A DNA stretch of 64,000 bases from Paenibacillus ferrarius (lineage in GTDB: Bacteria; Bacillota; Bacilli; Paenibacillales; NBRC-103111), in contig NZ_MBTG01000033.1 of NCBI RefSeq assembly GCF_002027705.1, positions 1-64,000 on the forward strand, written 5' to 3'. A program made the translations under genes and the position numbers. The stretch's first letter is position 1, and each line of letters starts with the position of its first letter. Below the pieces are notes generated by a model. The model did no database searches. It saw only the letters and a list, made by a program, of their open reading frames with translations, and was not told the origin of the DNA. Below, piece after piece: positions 56,618 through 64,000 of the stretch.

Positions 56618-58396
56618 CTATAACTCCTCCGCGGGAATCCAGATCTTGACTAAAGTCCCTTCCTCAAGCTCACTTTCTACATGAACTCCATAGTCGAAGC
56701 CGAAATAGAGCTGAATACGCTCATGGACATTGCGAAGCCCCACACCGGAGCCCTTTTCACTTTTTACTTGACCGGACAAAATAGCAGCGAGCGTTTCTTC
56801 GGACATACCAACCCCGTTATCGCGAATCTGAAACAGAATCTTGTCGTTGATTTTGCTGGCAGATATATGAATGTGACCTTCATCGACCATATATTCAATG
56901 CCGTGATATAGGGCATTTTCTACAAATGGCTGCAAAATTAACTTCAAAGTCTTGTAGGACAATACGTCTTCATCCACCTGAATGTCGTAGTCGAACTTAT
57001 CCTTATACCGCATCTTCTGGATAATCAAATAATTGCGAATATGCTCGATCTCTTCTCCGATGGTGATGATGTTCTTCCCTTTGCTGAGGGAAATACGGAA
57101 AAATTTCGATAAAGAAGTGATCGTCGTTACGACCTCTTCATTGCGCCCATTGCCGACCATCCGCACGACCGAATTGAGTGTATTGTATAAAAAATGCGGA
57201 TTAATCTGCGATTGCAGAACCTCCAGCTCGTTCTTCCGCTTCGTTTCCTGCTCTAGAATGCTCTGATCCATCAACTCTCGAACCCGTGAAACCATGAGGT
57301 TGAATCTGCGCGAAAGCTGCTCGACCTCATCCGCGCCGCGAACATGGATATACGTATCGAAGTCTCCCTTCTCCACCATTTCCATGGACTTCTTCAGGCG
57401 TTTGATTGGCTTGGATATGCGCGCTGACATGAAAGAGGAAATCAATAAAATAAAAATAAGCACAATAACCAGCAGCCAAATCATGAACGTGCTTACTTCC
57501 TTGCGGGTCGTCATCATCTCATCCAGATAAGAAACACCGATGATTTTCCAGCCAATGTTATTAACGGTCCGCACGACATTAAGCCTGGATTCCCCCTCGC
57601 TGACATCCATATACTTGCCATAGGAGAATTTGAGCGCCTGCTCCACATTTTCATATTTCAAACCAATATAGATAAGCTGCTGCTGCGGGTGATACACAAT
57701 GTTCCCGGCAGAATCATCAATAATGTAAACGTACCCCTTTTTGCCCAAAGAAACCGTCCGAAATACATCATCCAGCGTTTTGAAATTCACATCTACCAGC
57801 AGAACGGCATCTTGCCATTTCCCATCATGCATAATAGAAACCCCTTTGCTCATCGAGACCACCCACTTGTAAGGGTCCTTGAAGAGATTCTGAATATGCG
57901 GCAGCGAAAATGTCAGATGGTTGGGATTATCGAGGGCAGAACGAAACCACGACTGTTCGAGAAGGCGCGTGTTTTTACGCATCTCGGTCGTGTGAATGCC
58001 TGTAACAAGGCCGCCATCGGCCGTAAACAGGTTAATAGAAACGATATCCTCGCGTGTGCTGGCGATGGTGTCCAACTGCTCGAGCAGCTTGTCCGACGGA
58101 ATGCCGCGGCTTTTCGCCACCTTGGCATCCACCACCTCGAACGTATCGGCCATCCCTTTAATATAGTTTTCCAGGTTAAACTGGACTTGTTCAATCACCT
58201 GCTGCGTATTCAGGAACGCATTCTCTTCCGCCGTTTTGGAAAATTTACTGTACAGCACGAGCGAAACGACCAGCATCACGATCACCGTAATGAGAATAAA
58301 CGACATCGTAATCGTAAATTGAATGCTCTTCACCCTCACCGTATCCAACAGCACATCATATAAGGACTTGGCTATGGATTTTACTTTTTGTTTCAA
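56618..58396 (-). CDS. YesM-type sensor histidine kinase of mgl locus
   Basis: This 592-residue kinase starts at TTG 58396 behind GGGGGTGAAGGC. TM1 at about 28-50, an extracellular Cache-type domain (about 55-295), TM2 at about 303-323, HAMP, the His_kinase domain with SQINPHFLYNTLNS (His401) and an ATPase domain with DNGVGMSEE and GSGVGLRNV. It is placed between its response regulator and the binding-protein gene. Confidence 0.93.
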   Translation of the reverse strand: MKQKVKSIAKSLYDVLLDTVRVKSIQFTITMSFILITVIVMLVVSLVLYSKFSKTAEENAFLNTQQVIEQVQFNLENYIKGMADTFEVVDAKVAKSRGIPSDKLLEQLDTIASTREDIVSINLFTADGGLVTGIHTTEMRKNTRLLEQSWFRSALDNPNHLTFSLPHIQNLFKDPYKWVVSMSKGVSIMHDGKWQDAVLLVDVNFKTLDDVFRTVSLGKKGYVYIIDDSAGNIVYHPQQQLIYIGLKYENVEQALKFSYGKYMDVSEGESRLNVVRTVNNIGWKIIGVSYLDEMMTTRKEVSTFMIWLLVIVLIFILLISSFMSARISKPIKRLKKSMEMVEKGDFDTYIHVRGADEVEQLSRRFNLMVSRVRELMDQSILEQETKRKNELEVLQSQINPHFLYNTLNSVVRMVGNGRNEEVVTTITSLSKFFRISLSKGKNIITIGEEIEHIRNYLIIQKMRYKDKFDYDIQVDEDVLSYKTLKLILQPFVENALYHGIEYMVDEGHIHISASKINDKILFQIRDNGVGMSEETLAAILSGQVKSEKGSGVGLRNVHERIQLYFGFDYGVHVESELEEGTLVKIWIPAEEL

Positions 58397-58420
58397 GCCT
58401 TCACCCCCACTCTGCAGCCC

Positions 58421-60079
58421 TTACAACCCTTTTTCATTGTTATTGCGATACTCTTTTGGGGAAATTCCGACATTTTTGCGGAAAGAGAAACTGAAGTAAT
58501 TGGCATCGGCATAGCCAACCTTCTCCGCGATTTCCAGCGCTTTCATATCAGTTGAACGCAGCAGCTCCTTGGCCGCTTCCATCCGAATATGGTTCAAATA
58601 GTTCACGAACGTCATTTTCGTCTCTTTTTTGAAAATACTGCTGAAATAGCCTGCGCTGATATGCAGATGGCCGCACACTTTATTGATGTTGATATCCCCT
58701 TCGTGATAATGGCTTCTCGTATAATCCTTGGCCATCTCGACAAGATTCTTGTAGGTATATTGCCGATCGGTCGCAATATGATTCATCATATTCGCGCATA
58801 AATCAACAAGCCAGTGCTTGGCTGCTTCCAGTGAGGTGAATTTATTAATCTCGGTAAAAGGAACGAAGTTGTCCCCGAATACCTCGTCCACATTCAGGTT
58901 TGAATCCTTCGCTGCCTTCAGAATACAAGTTAATATTTCAAGCAAATAGATTTGGTAGTCCTTAACGGAAACACCCCCCTCTATTCCCTGAAACAGCTCA
59001 TCCATCGTCTCGCGAATCTCCAGATTCGTTCCCACTTTAATGCAGCGCGTCAGCGCATGCTCTTTCACATCATCAAAGCGAATTTTCTCGACGGCCCGCT
59101 TCTCCACATCATCGATGCAAATGATCCGGTTGTTGCCCAGAATAAGCCTGTAATCAAGGGCAAGCACAGCATCTTCGTACGAATAGCTGAGCTTCGTGAC
59201 ATCATTCATCACCGTGCCAATCCCTACCGTTAACGTGAACTTCAAATATTTCTCTACGTTCTGACGGACTTCTTCCAACATCTTCATTGTTTCTTGAAGC
59301 GCCGTATCTCTATCCCTGCTTTCCCTGGCGCCTAACACGACAACCTCATCATTATGCATAAAAACGAGGCCCAGCCCGTGCTTCTCTGCGATTTCCTCCG
59401 TAATATTAAGCAAGGCAAAATATTTGAGCGCCTGATCCTCGGAATATTTCAAAGAAACAGACTTCGCCAACTCGCTGCGATTCTCCAGATCATCTTCATG
59501 AATCAACATGCCATCAATGCTCAGTACCGCCACAACATACCCGTTGCCGCTAAGGTCGATCCCGTAATTCGCTGCTTTCTCATAGACCTCATCTCGCGGA
59601 AGCTTCCGATTCATGAGCGTCGCCAGGAAGTTCTCCTTCAGCACAGGCATACTTTTCCGATAATGCTCCTTCAATAACTGAACATCTTCCCGATGCGCCA
59701 CTTCCTTCTGAATCTGCGCCTTGACCTTGAGTAAGGCATGGATGACTTCCTGAGCGGAAAACGGCTTCAGCACGTATTCATCAATATGCAGCTTAATCGC
59801 CTTCTGAGCATACTCGAACTCATCATGCCCCGTCAGAATAATGAGCTTAATCGTCGGAAAACGCTCCCGGATTGCCTCAGCAAGCTGAAGTCCGTTCATG
59901 AACGGCATCTGAATATCCGTTACTACCAAATCCGGCTGCAATCTTTCGACCATTTCCAGTGCTTCTCTGCCGTTCTCTGCTGTCTCTACCACTTCAAAGC
60001 CAATCGCGTCCCAATCAACTTCTCGGACGACACCTTCGCGTACATCCTCTTCGTCATCCACTAATAACAGCTTGTACAT
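58421..60079 (-). CDS. YesN-type response regulator of mgl locus
   Basis: This 552-residue regulator has a receiver domain (phospho-acceptor Asp55 in VTDIQMPFMNG), a long middle region (about 130-430) and a C-terminal AraC-type DNA-binding domain (about 445-550, with GYFSSIFKKETKMTF and VGYADANYFSFSFRK). It opens the operon, with AGGGGGAC before the ATG. It should activate mglBAC in response to the sugar sensed by the kinase. Confidence 0.94.
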   Translation of the reverse strand: MYKLLLVDDEEDVREGVVREVDWDAIGFEVVETAENGREALEMVERLQPDLVVTDIQMPFMNGLQLAEAIRERFPTIKLIILTGHDEFEYAQKAIKLHIDEYVLKPFSAQEVIHALLKVKAQIQKEVAHREDVQLLKEHYRKSMPVLKENFLATLMNRKLPRDEVYEKAANYGIDLSGNGYVVAVLSIDGMLIHEDDLENRSELAKSVSLKYSEDQALKYFALLNITEEIAEKHGLGLVFMHNDEVVVLGARESRDRDTALQETMKMLEEVRQNVEKYLKFTLTVGIGTVMNDVTKLSYSYEDAVLALDYRLILGNNRIICIDDVEKRAVEKIRFDDVKEHALTRCIKVGTNLEIRETMDELFQGIEGGVSVKDYQIYLLEILTCILKAAKDSNLNVDEVFGDNFVPFTEINKFTSLEAAKHWLVDLCANMMNHIATDRQYTYKNLVEMAKDYTRSHYHEGDININKVCGHLHISAGYFSSIFKKETKMTFVNYLNHIRMEAAKELLRSTDMKALEIAEKVGYADANYFSFSFRKNVGISPKEYRNNNEKGL

Positions 60080-60347
60080 GATCGTCCCCCTATAAGCTTC
60101 GTCTAAGCATAACTGACTTTTTCCGCATGGATTTGGAGTTTCTCCTCCATTTTTTTACTTTTTGAGCGACTTTTTTCACCATCATTGTACTAACTGCCTA
60201 TCGATTACACAACTAGCTGGATGCGTGCATGAGGAAATAATGGTAAAAATCACCTATAGTCTGTTAAAATTAAGATCATCTACAAGGCTCTCACACTCAT
60301 ACCCATTCCCACAAAAATCATTTCCCCACGCCTAGGAGGTCACTATT

Positions 60348-61304
60348 TTGGATTTCGCACAAATTAGACGCATTGCTTCACTCATACAAGAAAATGTCGG
60401 CAAGGTCATTGTCGGCAAAGAAGACACCGTTGAGCTGATGATCATCGCACTTATCGCCTCTGGGCATGTTCTGCTGGAAGATGTGCCAGGCACAGGCAAA
60501 ACACAGCTGGCCAAGGCGCTGGCCCGCTCCTTGGATGGCACCATGAAGCGCATCCAATTCACGCCCGATTTGCTGCCGTCTGATGTAAGCGGCATCAATT
60601 TCTTCAACCAGAAGCTGGGCGAGTTTGAATTCCGCCCAGGACCGCTGTTTGCTCACATCGTACTCGCCGATGAGATTAACCGCGCGACACCGCGCACGCA
60701 GTCCAGCCTGCTCGAAAGCATGGAGGAACGTCAAGTGAGCATCGACGGGGAGACCCGTAAGCTCGAAGCGCCGTTCCTCGTCATTGCCACGCAGAACCCT
60801 GTCGAGAATCAGGGGACATTTCCTCTGCCGGAAGCTCAGCTCGACCGCTTCCTGATGAAGCTTTCGCTCGGCTATCCTTCGGCCGACGAGCAGTTCTTGA
60901 TCCTGCAGCGCTACCGGCAGCAGGACCCTCTGGAGCAGCTGCAGGCGGTTGTCGGACGCGCTGAGCTGCTCGAAGCACAGCATCTGTTCACGCAGGTTCG
61001 CGTCAGCGATGAGCTGCTGCAGTACATCGTGCGGCTCGCGGAAGCGACGCGCTCGCATGCCGATAGCGCGCTTGGCGTCAGCCCGCGCGGCGTGCGCGCC
61101 TTGATGAAATCGGCGCAGGTGTACGCGGCGCTGCGCGGCCGCGACTACGTGCTGCCGGACGATATCAAGGCGCTGGTGAAGCCCGTCTGGGCGCATCGCA
61201 TTATGCTGCGCACGCGCTCGCGCCAGCAAGACCAGCAGGTGTATGCGCTGCTGGCCGGCATTCTTGCCGCTGCCCCCGTTCCTACGGAAGTGAAGCTGGG
61301 GTAG
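60348..61304 (+). CDS. MoxR-type AAA ATPase
   Basis: This 318-residue ATPase starts at TTG 60348, 7 nt behind AGGAGGT. Walker A is EDVPGTGKTQ, Walker B VLADEINRA, sensor 1 ATQNPVENQGTFPLPEAQLDRF in parts; the C-terminal lid domain is complete. MoxR proteins act with DUF58 partners in assembling or activating membrane or extracytoplasmic complexes. It is first in a three-gene operon. Confidence 0.95.
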   Translation: MDFAQIRRIASLIQENVGKVIVGKEDTVELMIIALIASGHVLLEDVPGTGKTQLAKALARSLDGTMKRIQFTPDLLPSDVSGINFFNQKLGEFEFRPGPLFAHIVLADEINRATPRTQSSLLESMEERQVSIDGETRKLEAPFLVIATQNPVENQGTFPLPEAQLDRFLMKLSLGYPSADEQFLILQRYRQQDPLEQLQAVVGRAELLEAQHLFTQVRVSDELLQYIVRLAEATRSHADSALGVSPRGVRALMKSAQVYAALRGRDYVLPDDIKALVKPVWAHRIMLRTRSRQQDQQVYALLAGILAAAPVPTEVKLG

Positions 61305-61307
61305 CCC

Positions 61308-62459
61308 ATGGGAATAAGCTGGATTCTCATTATCGCTGCCGCTCTGTACTTTCTCCAGCATATAGGCATAGCCCGCCTGGGGTTTCGCGGGCTGCGCATT
61401 GAAAGAGCCTTTAGCCAATCCCGCGCTCATGTGGGTGATCATATCGAGATGATCGAAACGATCGTCAATCGCAAGCTCGCTCCCATCCCTTGGCTTCGCC
61501 TGGAATCCACGATTCATGCGGGCCTTCACTTCGCGAAGCAAAGCAATCTGGCAGTGAGCAGCGGCGCAATTTTTCAAAACCATCGCAGCTTGTTCAGCCT
61601 CATGCCTTATACGCAGATCGTTCGCCGCCACAAGGTGCAAGCTGCCAAACGAGGCTGGTATAAGCTCGAAACGGTTGCCGCTTCCATCGGAGATCTCGTA
61701 GGCATGGAAGCGGCAACGAGAACTCACCGCTTTCAGCTGGAGCTGCTTGTCTACCCTCGCTTGGTGAGCAGGGACGACATCCCTATAGTATCCAGCCGGT
61801 GGCAGGGCGACATCACAGTCAAACGCTGGATCATGCCCGATCCATTCCTCGTATCCGGCGTGCGCGACTATCGCTATGGAGATACGATGAACAGCATTCA
61901 CTGGAAAGCAACCGCCCGCAGCCAGAGACTTCAGGTGTACAACCGTGAATTCACGGCTGACCCCAGACTGCTGCTGGTCGTGAATACGCAAATCACAGAA
62001 ACCATGTGGGATGCGGTAAGCGATCCGGAACTTGTTGAGAAAGGCCTGTCCTACGCAGCTACACTAGCTGAACATGCGATCAGCCAAGGGATTCCGGTTG
62101 GCTTTGGCTACAACGGCTTTGTGCAAGGGCAATCCGGTGTTCCTATTTATTTAGCGCCTGAAGGGGGCTATTCGCATTTGGAGCACCTTTTCGAAACGAT
62201 GGCGAAGCTCGCGATCTCCTGCTCTCGCTCCTGCAGCGACTACCTCGACAACGAGATTGAGCAGGAAGGAAGCGCTATGGACATTATCTTGCTGACCGCC
62301 TTCATATCCGCAGGGATTGAAGAAAGTATAGAACGGCTTGAGTCGCTGGGCCATACTGTCTATATCGTACCGCTGCAGCATCATCTTCTTGCCGCTGCGG
62401 ATAAGGAGGTGCACTTATCTGATGAATTCACCCCTTCCGGCGCCAACACGGCGATTTAA
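61308..62459 (+). CDS. DUF58 protein (VWA-like)
   Basis: This 383-residue protein has one N-terminal helix (about 3-18) and the DUF58 hallmark VRDYRYGDTMNSIHWKATARS, read as VRDYRYGDTM followed by IHWKATARS. It begins 3 bp after moxR. It is the usual partner of MoxR ATPases. The end overlaps the next gene by 38 bp. Confidence 0.92.
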   Translation: MGISWILIIAAALYFLQHIGIARLGFRGLRIERAFSQSRAHVGDHIEMIETIVNRKLAPIPWLRLESTIHAGLHFAKQSNLAVSSGAIFQNHRSLFSLMPYTQIVRRHKVQAAKRGWYKLETVAASIGDLVGMEAATRTHRFQLELLVYPRLVSRDDIPIVSSRWQGDITVKRWIMPDPFLVSGVRDYRYGDTMNSIHWKATARSQRLQVYNREFTADPRLLLVVNTQITETMWDAVSDPELVEKGLSYAATLAEHAISQGIPVGFGYNGFVQGQSGVPIYLAPEGGYSHLEHLFETMAKLAISCSRSCSDYLDNEIEQEGSAMDIILLTAFISAGIEESIERLESLGHTVYIVPLQHHLLAAADKEVHLSDEFTPSGANTAI

Positions 62460-63795
62460 CTTGCCTCTCTGGCTGAATGTATTTGGCCTTGCAGCTTTAT
62501 TCGGTTCCATCGAGCTCATTTTCTTTTATCCGATTATCCTCTTGGTTCACCTCTATGTGTCAGAGGTGCAGCTTTGGGCTACTTGCTTGCAGCTCTGGCT
62601 TTGCTTTGTGCTCGGCAGCTATTTAGGCTATCTGAAATGGCTTAACCGTATCCTTTATGAACTTGCCTTTAGCGCGTTGGCTGGCGCTATCACTGCCGTT
62701 CTCCTTCAAGGCACAAGCTGGCACAGCTGGGTCTGTGCGGCCTTCGGCATATTGCTTGCCTACAGAGGTATTCACTTTACCAAGGATGGGTGGCAAGGCA
62801 TTTTCTCCATGACGATCGTTGTGATCGCAGGGGTTTTCTATTTCATTGGCGTTCCAGTGATGAGTAGACTGGAACTCTTTATGCCTTTTATGAAGAGCTT
62901 GAACTTACTCGGTTTCTGTTCGCTGGTCATCTTTTTCATAGCCATCAACCGCATTCATCTCCTGAACGCAACGCTGGCGAATACCCAGCAGACTGCCGCC
63001 TCTTCTCTCTCTGGTACCGTAAAACGCTCAAGCCGAATTTGGCTAATCACATTCATCTTTCTTATCGTTATCGTGGCTTATTTCCAATCTATACAGCAAG
63101 CCATTTCTACCTTTTTCCGCTCTGCCTTAGTTTGGCTGCTGCAGTTGTCTCAATCGGACTCACCGCCGGACGTGCCAGAGCCTAGTCCATCTATCCAACC
63201 TCCCCAGCTTCCGCCGCCTGCCGCTGCAGACGAACCAAGCTGGCTGAGCATCTTCCTGCACTATGCCCAAATCATCATCGGTTATGTGCTCGTCATTGCT
63301 CTTGTCTTATTCGTGCTCTACCTCCTGCTATCCAAGGTTGCACCTGCTCTGATGGCACTTCTGAGGCGCTTAATGAACCGCTCGATGAGCAGCTACCAAA
63401 GCGGAGACTCCGAGGGCTTTACGGACGAAAAGGAAGCCCTTCTCGCCTGGAAAGAGCTTCCTCGTCTATGGTGGCAGCAAGCCATGCAGCGCAGAGTCAA
63501 AGAGAAAGCTCCTGCCAAGTGGTCACAGCTGCCCAGCAATCGAGCAAAGATCCGCTTTCTATATCGCCTTGTGATGGGGCAGGCTGCTCTGAACGGCTAT
63601 ACCTATAATAACGCCTTAACACCAAATGAAACCGAGCAGGACCTCAGAAGGATAGATCAACTGCCGGATCAGACCGTCCATGCCGTTACTTCAGCCTATA
63701 ACGAAGTGCGTTATGGAAACACAGAACTATCTGACCAAGAGCTTGAGCAGGTGCTTCAAACTTTGGACTCCCGCACCCGCAATCAGATTAAATAA
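62422..63795 (+). CDS. Membrane protein with DUF4129-like C-terminal domain
   Basis: This 457-residue protein starts at ATG 62422, 11 nt behind AAGGAGG. It has six to seven helices in the first 210 residues, a Pro/Ser-rich extracellular stretch (PEPSPSIQPPQLPPP), one further helix (about 290-310) and a C-terminal cytoplasmic domain resembling DUF4129 (TPNETEQDLRRI). It is the third gene of the MoxR/DUF58 set, where transglutaminase-like partners are common; the transglutaminase domain itself is absent here. Confidence 0.82.
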   Translation: MNSPLPAPTRRFNLPLWLNVFGLAALFGSIELIFFYPIILLVHLYVSEVQLWATCLQLWLCFVLGSYLGYLKWLNRILYELAFSALAGAITAVLLQGTSWHSWVCAAFGILLAYRGIHFTKDGWQGIFSMTIVVIAGVFYFIGVPVMSRLELFMPFMKSLNLLGFCSLVIFFIAINRIHLLNATLANTQQTAASSLSGTVKRSSRIWLITFIFLIVIVAYFQSIQQAISTFFRSALVWLLQLSQSDSPPDVPEPSPSIQPPQLPPPAAADEPSWLSIFLHYAQIIIGYVLVIALVLFVLYLLLSKVAPALMALLRRLMNRSMSSYQSGDSEGFTDEKEALLAWKELPRLWWQQAMQRRVKEKAPAKWSQLPSNRAKIRFLYRLVMGQAALNGYTYNNALTPNETEQDLRRIDQLPDQTVHAVTSAYNEVRYGNTELSDQELEQVLQTLDSRTRNQIK

Positions 63796-63807
63796 AGGTG
63801 CACAAAA

Positions 63808-63846
63808 TAGAAGGCTATGCAGTCCTGCCTGCATGGCCTTCTTTTC
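63808..63846 (+). terminator. Terminator after DUF4129 gene
   Basis: AGAAGGCTATGCAG and CTGCATGGCCTTCT pair around TCCTGC and are followed by TTCGCTTTTC. Confidence 0.82.
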
Positions 63847-63976
63847 GCTTTTCCCAGACACTGAACATATCGTCTACGGCCACTTATTTTTCATTTTATG
63901 AAAAAAATACTCACATCTTTTCATGGAGCCGCATATAGATAATTGTTTGAATACATTCGACTGAGGTGGTTTTGAG

Positions 63977-64000
63977 ATGTTAGCATTAAAAACGAGCTGT
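63977..64000 (+). CDS. Start of a gene cut by the window end
   Basis: ATG at 63977 with GAGGTGG about 7 nt upstream opens eight codons (MLALKTSC) before the window ends. Too short to identify. Confidence 0.45.

Noticed and set aside
60378-61991. Minus-strand open frame of 537 codons across moxR and the DUF58 gene
   Set aside because: Both plus-strand genes are strongly supported by motifs; the antisense translation has no domain and no start signal.

Overview
The window looks like a chromosomal segment of a spore-forming Firmicute close to Paenibacillus. The evidence is YesM/YesN-type two-component systems next to sugar transporters, Bacillus-type ctaCDEF-ctaG-ctaM oxidase genes, a YhcN/YlaJ spore lipoprotein, Zur boxes of the Bacillus type, strong purine-rich Shine-Dalgarno sequences with several TTG starts, and mixed GC content. 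This assignment rests on gene content read by eye, not on a database search.

Layout. 1-1290: 3' part of an IS66-family transposase. 1301-1695 and 9418-9836: two loci carrying the same pair of dispersed non-coding repeats (called A and B here) in opposite order. 1723-6540: a zinc-starvation region on the minus strand (hypothetical gene, zinc-free L33, COG0523 metallochaperone, znuA, znuB, znuC) with three Zur-box candidates. 6659-9375: molybdate regulator, modA and modB. 9981-14824: a membrane-anchored GH101/GH129-like glycosidase, a deletion remnant of a metallophosphoesterase, and an OmpR-type two-component system.

14929-30089: a long minus-strand carbohydrate locus. It reads, in transcription order: GH63-like glycosidase, YesM/YesN sensor pair, CUT1 sugar ABC transporter, GH2 beta-galactosidase, SDR dehydrogenase, and a divergent gcvPA/gcvPB pair. 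Two promoters in this locus share a TCGAA direct repeat spaced exactly 22 nt, the likely site of the AraC-type regulator.

30426-35713: caa3-type cytochrome c oxidase and its assembly factors. 35992-41065: spore lipoprotein, DEAD-box helicase with a long RGG-rich tail, guanylate-kinase-like protein and CvfC. 41142-49515: M48 protease, a hypothetical protein, a c-di-GMP-I (GEMM) riboswitch in front of a degenerate GGDEF-EAL protein, C39-like peptidase, an IF-3 paralogue, a flavin monooxygenase-like protein and a TVP38-type membrane protein. Two copies of a 176-177 bp palindromic repeat element lie at 38848-39024 and 46531-46706.

49869-60079: chemoreceptor, then an mgl-type galactose ABC transporter controlled by its own response regulator, sensor kinase and lipoprotein binding protein. 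60348-64000: MoxR / DUF58 / DUF4129 operon and the first codons of another gene.

The most interesting signals are: the riboswitch-controlled GGDEF-EAL protein with both catalytic centres altered; the 22-nt-phased operator shared by two promoters of the glycan locus; the divergent glycine-dehydrogenase-like pair at the end of that locus, with no gcvT or gcvH in the window; and two families of structured dispersed repeats.
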